A stretch of 35,490 nt of DNA, from assembly GCA_937921995.1 (NCBI GenBank), contig CAKZVF010000201.1, positions 1 to 35,490 on the forward strand, written 5' to 3'. The DNA is from an uncultured Pirellulaceae bacterium (lineage in GTDB: Bacteria; Planctomycetota; Planctomycetia; Pirellulales; Pirellulaceae). The notes beneath the pieces are model-generated. The model was given only the letters and a program-made list of their open reading frames with translations. It was not told the DNA's origin and did not search any database. Positions 6,708 through 14,619 of the stretch are shown here, one piece after another; the first letter of the stretch is position 1; every line of letters starts with the position of its first letter. Made by a program: the position numbers and the translations under genes.

Positions 6708-9476
6708 ATGCGTTCCAACAATTTGCTAGAACACATTTACCTTTGCCTACGGAAATATTTGTGGGTCTGGTTAGCGCCGATGATTCTGGGGTTGGTCCTG
6801 TCCGGGGTCTACAACAAGCTCTTGGCGACCAAAACCTACACCGCCAGGCAGTCGCTGATTCTGCGCGATGATCTGCTTGGCGACGCGTACAAGCCCAGTC
6901 GTTTCGAATCCGAAGAGTCATTAATGTCTGCCCAAGAGACGATCCTCGAAATCGCCCGCAAGCCACAGGTGGTGAAAGCCGTTCTTGAACAACTTGGCCC
7001 GGCCAGTTCATTTTCTTTCAGCACCAATTACCCGTCTGCCGAAACCATCGAAGACGTGCAGGGCAACATTACGCTTTCAGCACCCAATGGTGCCGAATTT
7101 GGAAAAACCGAAGCCGTTGTTTTGAGCGTGAAAACGGTAGACGCCGAACGTTCACGCAAATTCGTGAATCTGTTGCTTGATGAAATTGATTCGAAACTAA
7201 GCGAAGTCCGTTTGCTGCGACTGGGTAGCATGCGAAGTGAACTTGAGCAAGCCGGCCAAAACGCATTGAAGTCGCTCAACGATTCTTCTCAGCGTTTACA
7301 AGACTTAGAAAAAAGTTTCGGTGCCGAGATCACAACGATTCGCGGATTGAACGATCCCCAAGGCGGCGGCGGATTTGATTTGAAGATAAATCAAATTCGG
7401 CTTGAGCAACGCCAAGCAGCAGCTCAACTGGCATCGGCGATCAAACAGCGCGAGTTACTCCAGCAAGCCCAGCGCAATGGTGGTGTAGAGTTTGTGACAT
7501 CAAACGAACTGTTGCAACTTCAGCCAGCGCTGCAAGGGATAATGACAAATCTGTCCACTGCGATGGCTCAACTGGCCATCGATGAAGGACGTTATACCTC
7601 TTTGCATCCACAGCTCCGGCGTTCGCAACGGGCTGTCAAAATGCAGAAACAGCAGCTGTTTGATTCAATCGGAACGACGGTCAAGGGACTTGATTCACAA
7701 ATTGAAACCTTGAACTCATTAAAACAGCGGCTCAGCGATTCAATCGTCCAACTGGAATCGAGGCTCGAAGCGCTAACCGAACAGCGCGTGCCGTATGCGA
7801 CCCTTGAAGAGGAAGTGAAAAAGAAGACCGAAGTTTATAACGACGTCCAAGGTCAGTTGGCTGAGGTTCAGTCTTATGCAAGTTCGACCGGCAACGTCGC
7901 GATGCTGACCCGCGTGGATGATCCACAAGTTAGTTCGCGTCCAGATCAAATAGGTGCTTTTACTGCCGGTTTGGTTGGTGCCGCGATTGGTTTGATGTTC
8001 GGTTTGGGACTGGTCGCTTTGCTTGCACCGCCCTTTGTCGATCCGCGTTCATCGTATCCACCAAGCGATGCAAGTTTTTCCGAAGGAGTCGCTGTTGGTT
8101 CGCGCGAAGCGGCCCCCGTCCCTCCGTCTCAACCCAATACAAATGTTGCGCCAACAGAGACGCATGCTGAAAGCCGGTTGAAGTCTGTCACGGCGATGCG
8201 GCAGCGTCCGGCGACAGGTTCCTTAAGCAGCAAGCTTAACGAAATTGAAAACGCAGTGGAAACTACCGCTGAACCGGTGGATTCGGGTTTTTCGGATTCT
8301 CTCGCGCGGCACATGGCTGAGGTGAAACAAAAAGTCAAAAGTGGTTTTTCCAATAAAGGCAACCAACAAACTCCATCAGACACTGCGGCAGATAAACCTC
8401 TCAGCGACGCTGGGGCTGCAAACCCTGCTGAATCAAAGAACGCTGCTTCTCTCGATCATTCGCAGGAGCGGTCGAACGTAAGCTCCGAAGATGTTATCGC
8501 AGAACTAAAAAAATTGCAGAACAATCCGGCAGACCCGTCCAGTGCCGCAAAAGAAAGTGCTAAAGCCAAAAAATCCCAAGCCGCCGCAGAAGATGATCTC
8601 GTGGTCCAGCGACGACCGGCACTTTCGCCGTTCGCAGGATCCGGCGATGCGGCAAAAACGGCGAAGGCCAATCCACAACCGCCCGCAGATTCTGCCGGCA
8701 AACCCGAGATCGTATCCATCGACAGAATACGGAGCCCGCGCGTTCCCGAATCGATCACCAAGGGCCGCATCACTGCAGAGAGTTTGATTATGTCTGCAGA
8801 GAGAAACAAGGCTTCCCAAAGCGGCGAACAGAAGTTGCCAGCAGGACCTTCGTCTCAACAAAAGATTGCGTCTTTGCCAAACGCACCACTGCCAACGGCC
8901 AATCCAGAAGGCAACATTGATCAAACCGGTGGAAAAGGCGGAGAGTCGCGGATTCCAAGTATCACCGATTACGCGCGATCGTTAGATCGTCAGTTGGGGA
9001 GCACCGAAGGGGACCGAATTGCCGATTCAATTAGGGTCGCAACCTCCGATCCCACGACCGAAACAACATCCTCAAGTTCTCGCGGGTCAAATGTTCGGCC
9101 TGTCGATATCGCCAGATCGTTGGAGGATCCGAACTTATTGAGAGCCCCCGTCGAAAATGTTCAGCCCGATGAAAATAGTGCTGATTCTCTTACGCCACAA
9201 CGGCGCTCAGAGTCCATCTCTGATTATGTAAGCTCAATGGACAATTCTGTTGAGGGCTTGATAAAAGGTGCAAAAGGAACAGATGTCCAGCAGACATTGG
9301 TCAGGTCGAGTCAGGGCTCGGTTGTACCGACTGAGAAGACCATCGCCAAGCCTTTGCTTGCCGAGTCGGCGGCTCCTGTTCCGCGCGAAGAATTGGCTTC
9401 GGTTTCGATACCAGCGCAAATTCGAGAGCTGTCTGATTCTTTCTCAAGCTTCGCCCGCCCCTCCGAATCTCAATAG
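6708..9476 (+). CDS. Wzz/GumC-like polysaccharide chain-length protein with long disordered tail
   Basis: 922 aa. The first ~440 residues have the Wzz/polysaccharide co-polymerase layout: membrane helix 1 at about 18-35, a periplasmic region rich in alpha-helical coiled coil (about 160-400, many Gln/Leu/Glu heptads), and membrane helix 2 at about 416-440 preceded by RPDQIGAF. These proteins set polymer length and help export in Wzy-dependent pathways. The remaining ~480 residues are Ser/Pro/Ala/Lys-rich low-complexity sequence, predicted cytoplasmic. It has no Walker A, so it is not a fused BY-kinase. The tail repeats a short motif: ITDYARSLD (about 751), VDIARSLED (about 798), ISDYVSSMD (about 835), with FSDSLARHM as a weaker form. 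Start is the ATG at 6708; a weak ACGAG precedes it. It fits the exosortase, UDP-glucose and GDP-mannose genes nearby. Confidence 0.85.
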   Translation: MRSNNLLEHIYLCLRKYLWVWLAPMILGLVLSGVYNKLLATKTYTARQSLILRDDLLGDAYKPSRFESEESLMSAQETILEIARKPQVVKAVLEQLGPASSFSFSTNYPSAETIEDVQGNITLSAPNGAEFGKTEAVVLSVKTVDAERSRKFVNLLLDEIDSKLSEVRLLRLGSMRSELEQAGQNALKSLNDSSQRLQDLEKSFGAEITTIRGLNDPQGGGGFDLKINQIRLEQRQAAAQLASAIKQRELLQQAQRNGGVEFVTSNELLQLQPALQGIMTNLSTAMAQLAIDEGRYTSLHPQLRRSQRAVKMQKQQLFDSIGTTVKGLDSQIETLNSLKQRLSDSIVQLESRLEALTEQRVPYATLEEEVKKKTEVYNDVQGQLAEVQSYASSTGNVAMLTRVDDPQVSSRPDQIGAFTAGLVGAAIGLMFGLGLVALLAPPFVDPRSSYPPSDASFSEGVAVGSREAAPVPPSQPNTNVAPTETHAESRLKSVTAMRQRPATGSLSSKLNEIENAVETTAEPVDSGFSDSLARHMAEVKQKVKSGFSNKGNQQTPSDTAADKPLSDAGAANPAESKNAASLDHSQERSNVSSEDVIAELKKLQNNPADPSSAAKESAKAKKSQAAAEDDLVVQRRPALSPFAGSGDAAKTAKANPQPPADSAGKPEIVSIDRIRSPRVPESITKGRITAESLIMSAERNKASQSGEQKLPAGPSSQQKIASLPNAPLPTANPEGNIDQTGGKGGESRIPSITDYARSLDRQLGSTEGDRIADSIRVATSDPTTETTSSSSRGSNVRPVDIARSLEDPNLLRAPVENVQPDENSADSLTPQRRSESISDYVSSMDNSVEGLIKGAKGTDVQQTLVRSSQGSVVPTEKTIAKPLLAESAAPVPREELASVSIPAQIRELSDSFSSFARPSESQ

Positions 9477-9497
9477 ATACTCCGAATCTCAATAGAT
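9461..9497. repeat. 19-bp tandem duplication spanning the Wzz stop codon
   Basis: The sequence ctccgaatctcaatagat is present at 9461-9478 and 9480-9497, period 19. The first copy encodes the last residues and the TAG stop of the Wzz-like gene; the second is non-coding. Confidence 0.9.
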
Positions 9498-9673
9498 GAC
9501 GGCGTCTGCGATTTAAAGAGAACGCCATCAAGAGCCGGTCGACGCTTCGGAGTCAAAAAATATTATTGGCTGCGTTGGCTCGAATGCGGATGGTCATTGC
9601 AAACCTGCTATGATGGCGTTTTCTTTTTTGACTTGCTTTGCTCTTTAATCCACCCGTTGTCGGCAGAAGAAAC

Positions 9674-10399
9674 ATGCTAAGAGATTTCGCTGGACGTTTG
9701 GGGTTACCGGTATTGGCCTTTGGGATTTTGCTTTCGATAAGCAGTTTGGCCACTGCGCAACTTGCTGAAGAACTTCTTCCACTATCGGCACCGGAAGAAC
9801 TATTTAACGGGCAAGATCTAAAAGGTTGGATCTTCTTCAGCAGCGACGAAGATGCGCGGCTCGAAGATATTTGGTCGGTCGAAGACGGTGTGTTGAAGTG
9901 CACGGGCAAACCGCGCGGTTATCTGCAGACCCGCCGGTGGTATCGTGATTACGAACTCTCTTTGCAGTGGCGTTGGTCGGGAGGCAAAGGTGGCAATAAC
10001 GGTGTTTTGGTTCATGCCACGGTGCCGGTGATGTTTGCAACATGGCCACAGTCATTAGAAGTGCAGCTTCAATCAGGTTCTGCAGGTGACTTTTGGGTGA
10101 TCGGGAAACATGTTGACATCGAAGTCGAAAACGCTCAAACGCGGCGGCTGAAAAAAGTCAAAGGAAATCAGCATAAGCACCGTCGCATCAAGCGTTTGAA
10201 AACCGATCCTGAGAAAGCGATCGGCCAATGGAATGCGATGCGAATCATTTGCGACGGTGACCAGATCACAGTCTTTGTCAACGGTGTAAAAGTCAACCAT
10301 GGGACCAACTGTACCGTGACGCAGGGCGGTATCGCGCTTCAGTCAGAAGGCACGGCCGCCGAATTTCGAAACGTCACCATCAAACCCATCAATCCGTAA
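9674..10399 (+). CDS. Secreted DUF1080 (3-keto-disaccharide hydrolase family) protein
   Basis: 241 aa with a signal peptide (residues 1-29: hydrophobic core then SSLATAQ). The mature part starts with ELFNGQDLKGW, the standard opening of DUF1080 domains. It continues WSVEDGVLKCTGKPRGYLQT, YELSLQWRW, NNGVLVH and a C-terminal GGIALQSEGTAAEFRNV, all family-typical for this concanavalin-like beta-sandwich. Planctomycetes encode many DUF1080 proteins; members are linked to glycoside or 3-keto-sugar processing, but the exact substrate is unknown. I use the ATG at 9674 because the signal peptide starts there and AGAAGA lies just upstream; a TTG at 9638 would place 12 residues before it. The gene is convergent with the ketoacyl-synthase-like gene, separated by palindromic repeats. 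Confidence 0.9.
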   Translation: MLRDFAGRLGLPVLAFGILLSISSLATAQLAEELLPLSAPEELFNGQDLKGWIFFSSDEDARLEDIWSVEDGVLKCTGKPRGYLQTRRWYRDYELSLQWRWSGGKGGNNGVLVHATVPVMFATWPQSLEVQLQSGSAGDFWVIGKHVDIEVENAQTRRLKKVKGNQHKHRRIKRLKTDPEKAIGQWNAMRIICDGDQITVFVNGVKVNHGTNCTVTQGGIALQSEGTAAEFRNVTIKPINP

Positions 10400-10432
10400 T
10401 GGCGGTTGTTCCAGCCGAAATTTAGCGCTCGC

Positions 10433-10545
10433 GGTAGTGGACGAGCCCACGAGTCCGGCGGCTGCATTAAATGATGCCTCAAAGACAGATTAACGTTTGA
10501 ACTAAGGGTTAATGGAGAGGCAGGATTCGTGGCCTCATCCACTAC
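10433..10545. repeat. Imperfect palindrome of the GTAGTGGACGAGGCCACGAGTCC family
   Basis: The left arm 10433-10458 begins ggtagtggacgagcccacga. The right arm 10521-10545 is a near reverse complement. Related copies are at 12184-12206 and 30751-30790, where similarity to the left arm extends about 40 bases. It lies downstream of the DUF1080 gene. Confidence 0.8.
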
Positions 10546-10694
10546 GGTGCCGGTCTGTTGATTTTGTCGCGGTAGGGTGGTGGCATAGGCTTCTAGCCTG
10601 TGTGGCTCACCTAATCTGTATCGCTTAGTCTTCTCTGAAGACTAAAATCACAGGCTAGAAGCCTATGCCACACTAAATCAACAGCCCGGTGCGG
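10546..10694. repeat. Nested palindrome, bidirectional terminator candidate
   Basis: Three nested stems: an outer imperfect pair (10547-10564 with 10675-10692), a perfect 23-bp pair (10580-10602 with 10650-10672, containing the core cataggcttctagcctgtg), and an inner 8-bp stem (10626-10633 with 10637-10644). It sits between two convergent genes, so it could end transcription from both sides. Confidence 0.75.
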
Positions 10695-10717
10695 ATTGTG
10701 GATCCGGCCGATGGCTA

Positions 10718-12034
10718 CTACTGAAAACGTTTAATGATCGTCGCGCTGGCTTGACCCTGGGGCGTCACGTTGAGATTGATAAAGCTGTCGCCCGGTTTTG
10801 ACTTTTCAGTGACCACGTTCAATTTGCATTTAGGGTCAACCGAATCACAGTTGAGCACCGGAAAAAGTTCTTCCTTTTGCATTGCTACGACGCTGGAGAT
10901 TGCTTCGACCATGCCGCTGCCGGCTCCCAGATTTCCCATATAGCTTTTCGCGGCCGTCACGGAGACGTTGCCCAGAAGTTCCACAATGGCTTCGGATTCT
11001 TCTTCATCACATCGTAAACCGGCCAAGCCATGGGCATGCACATGGCCGATCGAATCGGCCGATACGCCGGCCACTTCCATCGAAGAACTGATCGCATTGC
11101 TCAGCGCTGTTTTGTAATCCGCGGTTCCTTCAGGTAGCATTACGGCCGAAGAACCGTAGCCAACGATTTCCCCCAAAATGGTCGCGCCCCGGGTTTGGGC
11201 CGATTCGAGTGATTCCAAGATCATCACGCCGGCGCCTTCGCCCATCACCATGCCGCTGCGGTCGGCGTCAAAGGGACGGCAAGCTTTGCTCGCATCGCCA
11301 CCGGCGGCTGCGCTGTTGCGATCGGCCAGTTGCTCTTGAAGGCAGACATGGATCGTGCGCAGCGGATGGATGCGTGACCCCGTCGCGCCGGTGACCATGA
11401 TATCCGCGGTGCCACGGCGGATGATCGTCACCGATTCGCCGATCGCGATGTTGGATGATGCTTCGCGCACGGTCAGCGAATTGCTTGGCCCCTGCAAGTC
11501 ATTGAAGATCGCGACGTGGCTGGCCGGCATGTTGGGCAGGTACTTCAACAGCCACGTCGGCTCCACTTTGGGAATGCCCTGCTCTGCCCATTTTTCAAAA
11601 TCAAATTCGCCACTACCCGAGACACACTCCGCGATGCCCGCGCTGTATTCTCCGGGTGAAGTGATGATGTAGTCGCTGCCGAACATCGTCCCGACTTTGG
11701 TTGGATCCTTGTCGGCACCTACCAGTCCCGCGTTCTCAAGGGCCAACTGCGACGCCGCCACGCCGACCTGAATCTCGCGGCACATCAACTTCAGTGCTTT
11801 TTTGATGTTGCGTTTGAGCAGTTTGTCGGGGGAGCCAAAGTTATCGATAGAGCCATCGAAGTCAGAACACTCGCCACCAATGTCGGTGGTGAAATTTTCA
11901 ACAGGCACCGATTGAAGCATCCCCACTCCGCTTTTGCCGGTGCTGAGGTGGCTCCACATGGATTCAATGGAGTTGCCAAGAGGACTGATCTGTCCCATAC
12001 CTGTGATGACAACGCGACGGTCTGACTGTGACAT
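10718..12034 (-). CDS. Ketoacyl-synthase-like protein lacking the active-site Cys
   Basis: 438 aa, same length and fold as FabF (KAS II): VVITGMGQISPLGN at the start, GPSNSL, FDADRSGMVMGEGAGVMILE, HVHAHGLAG, KSYMGNLGAGSGMVEA. The key difference is at the nucleophile elbow. FabF enzymes have a Cys in a T-A-C-T/S-S context. Here the aligned segment reads SLTVREASSNIAIG, which puts Glu191 at the Cys position. His335 and Lys363 are kept, but the second catalytic His is Asn368 (KSYMGNL), and the C-terminal GFGG gate has become VTPQGQ. Condensing activity is therefore unlikely. Polyketide chain-length factors (KS-beta), where Cys is replaced by Gln, are the nearest known parallel. No ACP, ketoreductase or partner synthase is in the window. 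ATG at 12034; the gene stands alone on the minus strand. Confidence 0.87.
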   Translation of the reverse strand: MSQSDRRVVITGMGQISPLGNSIESMWSHLSTGKSGVGMLQSVPVENFTTDIGGECSDFDGSIDNFGSPDKLLKRNIKKALKLMCREIQVGVAASQLALENAGLVGADKDPTKVGTMFGSDYIITSPGEYSAGIAECVSGSGEFDFEKWAEQGIPKVEPTWLLKYLPNMPASHVAIFNDLQGPSNSLTVREASSNIAIGESVTIIRRGTADIMVTGATGSRIHPLRTIHVCLQEQLADRNSAAAGGDASKACRPFDADRSGMVMGEGAGVMILESLESAQTRGATILGEIVGYGSSAVMLPEGTADYKTALSNAISSSMEVAGVSADSIGHVHAHGLAGLRCDEEESEAIVELLGNVSVTAAKSYMGNLGAGSGMVEAISSVVAMQKEELFPVLNCDSVDPKCKLNVVTEKSKPGDSFINLNVTPQGQASATIIKRFQ

Positions 12035-12183
12035 TATTTATTTGATAGAAGGTGATTATTACAAAACGCCGCCCAGCATTTTATGCCAATTTGCCTCGCC
12101 GTCGAGGTGCGGGGCGGCAATAGTGATACGCCAATACGTTAGCGGAGTTCCAGTATAGTTCAAAGGTACGCCTTAATCTCAAG

Positions 12184-12206
12184 CCCGTGGACGAGGCCAC
12201 GAGTCC
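12184..12206. repeat. Copy of the GTGGACGAGGCCACGAGTCC repeat
   Basis: Contains cgtggacgaggccacgagtc, matching the core of the elements at 10433 and 30751. The core is itself partly palindromic (cgtgg...ccacg). Confidence 0.75.
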
Positions 12207-12278
12207 AAGGTTCGCGATTTTGGCCAAGCGTGGCTAACGCTAAGCCGCGTTTGTTAAATCAACTTGAGTATCAAAACA

Positions 12279-12347
12279 ATACCAGCCCGACGCGCAAGCG
12301 AGGGATTATAGCGGATGAGATCCCTCGCTTGCGCGTCGGGCTGGTAT
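12279..12347. repeat. Perfect 28-bp inverted repeat (SPTRKRG-type element)
   Basis: The arms are 12279-12306 and 12320-12347, perfectly complementary, with a 13-base loop. The core is ccagcccgacgcgcaagcg. When translated such elements give SPTRKRG, a peptide seen as a spurious tail in many planctomycete gene calls. It lies 40 bases past the stop of the secretin-like gene and may terminate it. Confidence 0.85.
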
Positions 12348-12386
12348 CAAATTCGATTTGAAAAACGCGGCCTAGGACTCTTGAGC

Positions 12387-13784
12387 CTACTTTAGCGGTG
12401 CCAGCGACGACCGACCGGCGGTACGCGGCAGATTCGCTTCGGTGGCGGGGCCACGATATTCGATCAGCAGCAACGCATCGGATCGGTTGGTCTGCTTGCG
12501 TCGCGGCCTCAAGCCGAACATGCCGCTTCCGCCACTGGTTTCGGGTTTGGGGTCCGCCACCACGCCACAGCTGAGCAACAGCACTTGGTCCGAAGGCCAG
12601 CGGAACCGTTCGTGCAGCCGCCAGCTGATCAATTCGGGCACATTGATGTCGGCTGTCTGAACCGTATTGCCAACGCCCGCGACGGGAATCTTGATCGGTG
12701 TCAAAGTCTCCACTTGATCGACGTCGCATTTGATGGCGACTTCGATCGCGCGATTGTCCAGCAACGACAACGCCGAAATGTTCAGCGTATAGCCTTCATT
12801 GATGGTCGTCATCAACGGTTCAAAGGCAGGGAATTGACCAGGCAACCATCGTAGGCTGCGTACGAACGCCACCGGCTTTGTTTTTTCCAAAACGAAGGAT
12901 TGCCCATCGTGGCTTTTAACTTCGCCACCACTGTGTTGCTTGAAATCGGCGCGCTGCCGAAGCTGTCCGATCAGAATCGCGGCGTTCTCTTTGGACATCA
13001 TCCAAGCCTCCACACCCGGCGTTTGCACGTCGATGGTCTGTAGCAATGGATAAGCGTTGGATCGCCAGTTGGGATTTTCAACGGTCAGCAAATCAATGTT
13101 GAAGTTTTGCTCTTGGCCACGCGTGCGGACGAAACGATCGGTAATCGATTTGACGGCCTGTTGAATCTCGGGCGTGTGATAGACGATCAAACGATCCTTG
13201 GTGGCATGCAAAATGCCCAGCGGTTCGTTAAACCACATCTCGGTACCTGTCTCTCGGAGCACCCAATCCAAAATGGCTTGCTGAGGGTTGTCAACGGAAT
13301 TCACGTTGTCGGTGTAAGGCGAAATGTCATACTCACGCCAAACTTGGCCTGCTTCGTTGGGCAGCTGGTTTTTCGTGCGAGTGACCTTAGTTTCAAGCGC
13401 CGACGGCGAAGAGGAACTGGACGTTGTCGATGGATTGGTGTTGCCAGAAAAACGGTCGGTGAAGGGACGCGAGTTCTGCGCCGAAGGCGTTAGCTGCGGC
13501 ACGGTGTCTGCTTGCGACGTTGAACGTGTTGGTAGTGCCGAAGCATTGGCAGAATAATTGCTGCGCGGATTGGCGTTGAGCGGATCGCGATCGGCGTTGG
13601 ATTGGTTTGCCTCGAGCGCCTGCGGGGTGACTTGATTGAACGACGCCCGCCAGGGACTGCGCTGAGAACGGTCAGTCACTTCCTGCGCCGTGGCAAATGT
13701 CGCTAAGGAAAACGCGAAGCACAGCACCGCCAGAGCGAGGCGGCAACAGCGGATTGATGGATTCGGAATGTTGGTTGAGCACAT
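12387..13784 (-). CDS. Exported secretin-like protein
   Basis: 465 aa. A signal peptide (about 1-33, ending ATFATAQ) is followed by a Ser/Asn/Thr-rich linker to about residue 140. Next comes a segment resembling a secretin/STN small domain: REYDISPYT, ILDWVLRETGTEMWFNEPLG, LIVYHTPEIQQAVKSITDRF. The second half (QNFNIDLLTV..., FEPLMTTINEGYTLNISALSLLDNRAIEVAIKCDV) has the alternating-strand look of a type II/III secretin beta domain but is short and lacks an obvious C-terminal S-domain. It may be an outer-membrane ring-like or periplasmic protein; no other secretion genes are adjacent. I chose the second ATG (13784) because AAGGA sits seven bases upstream; the first ATG at 13793 has that sequence abutting it. 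Confidence 0.6.
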   Translation of the reverse strand: MCSTNIPNPSIRCCRLALAVLCFAFSLATFATAQEVTDRSQRSPWRASFNQVTPQALEANQSNADRDPLNANPRSNYSANASALPTRSTSQADTVPQLTPSAQNSRPFTDRFSGNTNPSTTSSSSSPSALETKVTRTKNQLPNEAGQVWREYDISPYTDNVNSVDNPQQAILDWVLRETGTEMWFNEPLGILHATKDRLIVYHTPEIQQAVKSITDRFVRTRGQEQNFNIDLLTVENPNWRSNAYPLLQTIDVQTPGVEAWMMSKENAAILIGQLRQRADFKQHSGGEVKSHDGQSFVLEKTKPVAFVRSLRWLPGQFPAFEPLMTTINEGYTLNISALSLLDNRAIEVAIKCDVDQVETLTPIKIPVAGVGNTVQTADINVPELISWRLHERFRWPSDQVLLLSCGVVADPKPETSGGSGMFGLRPRRKQTNRSDALLLIEYRGPATEANLPRTAGRSSLAPLK

Positions 13785-13995
13785 TTTTGTCATCCTTGAC
13801 TCGCACGCAGATCAGATTGCAGTTTTTGGAAGTATAGGAAAACTGGAAGCCTCACTGAAGCCCAATGCTGTGTCCTCTCCAGAGTGAGGAAATTCGCACA
13901 ATTTTTAGATCAGCAAGCAGTTCTTTTAGCCATTGAATCCTGGCTGTTCCGCGTGCAATGGCCAAGCGTTTTAAGGCAATTTAGACGGCAACGGT

Positions 13996-14535
13996 TCACT
14001 TTCCCAGTTTGCCGTAATCAGGAGTTGTCGAATCTTCTCGATTCTCTTTCCACTTTCCACTTGCCATTTTTTTGTATTCCGCGTCGTCACTCACCTCCAC
14101 AATGTCACCGTTGGACATTATCACCAGCCTGACGCCATCCACACCGACCGTTTCGAGGACCTGAGGTTGCTTGGGAGACATCGGTGGAAGAGATAGACCG
14201 TACCTGACGAGCAAAGGTGCGTTGTCACGTTCGCTAATCGAGATTTTTTCAAAATCGTCACGCGCGATCCCCATGTAGCCGATGTTTTTTTCGATGGAGG
14301 GATCGGTTTCCAAAAATTCTCGGAAGGTTGCTTCGTCTTTGGGGCCTTTGTTGCTATTTCGCGAAACGTAAAGTGAGTAAACGTTAGAGAGTTTCTGAAG
14401 GTTGGTTTTACTCACCGATGCAACATGAGATGCGATTGGATCACCAGAACAACCAGAAGATCCAATGACAAAAAAGCACGCGCCAAGAACCAAGAGTGAC
14501 CTTAACGCTATTTTCGAAAGGAGGTTCTTCATCAT
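13996..14535 (-). CDS. Small lipoprotein, partner of the upstream DUF1559 gene
   Basis: 179 aa. A lipoprotein signal (hydrophobic 10-26, then GSSGC with Cys29; the -3 residue is Ser rather than Leu, so the lipobox is imperfect). The mature part shares an order of motifs with the protein at 19897-20433: a ~40-residue helical start, GPKDEATFREFLETDP, YMGIARDDFE, SERDNAP, ETVGVDGV, then a Lys-rich end. I do not recognise a named family. It follows a DUF1559 gene on the same strand, separated by an intrinsic terminator, exactly as its paralogue does. The two ATGs at 14535 and 14532 are equally possible. Inferred to be membrane-anchored in the envelope; the substrate or partner is unknown. Confidence 0.8.
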   Translation of the reverse strand: MMKNLLSKIALRSLLVLGACFFVIGSSGCSGDPIASHVASVSKTNLQKLSNVYSLYVSRNSNKGPKDEATFREFLETDPSIEKNIGYMGIARDDFEKISISERDNAPLLVRYGLSLPPMSPKQPQVLETVGVDGVRLVIMSNGDIVEVSDDAEYKKMASGKWKENREDSTTPDYGKLGK

Positions 14536-14560
14536 TAAAACTGTGTTGGTAGAGGGTATG

Positions 14561-14592
14561 AAAAAACTCTGCCTTGTAATGCAAAGCAGAGT
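14561..14592 (-). terminator. Intrinsic terminator between DUF1559 and lipoprotein genes
   Basis: On the minus strand the stem ACTCTGC (14592-14586) pairs with GCAGAGT (14572-14566), a 13-base loop lies between, and a run of T follows (14565-14561). Placed just after the DUF1559 stop, it may act as an attenuator that lowers lipoprotein expression. Confidence 0.7.
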
Positions 14593-14619
14593 CGTAAAAA
14601 AAGAACTGAAGCTTCCAAA

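Larger units (their letters stand above)
12035..12386. other. Intergenic region with repeat elements
   Basis: No gene between the secretin-like gene and the ketoacyl-synthase-like gene. It holds one GTAGTGGACGAGG-family copy and a perfect 28-bp inverted repeat, both listed separately. An apparent minus-strand frame through it is repeat-derived. Confidence 0.6.

Noticed and set aside
6708-9476. Fused BY-kinase in the Wzz-like protein
   Set aside because: No Walker A, A' or B motif and no Tyr cluster at the C-terminus; the tail is low-complexity.
12271-12729. A minus-strand frame ending in SPTRKRG
   Set aside because: It overlaps the secretin-like gene in another frame and its tail is translated from the perfect inverted repeat at 12279-12347.
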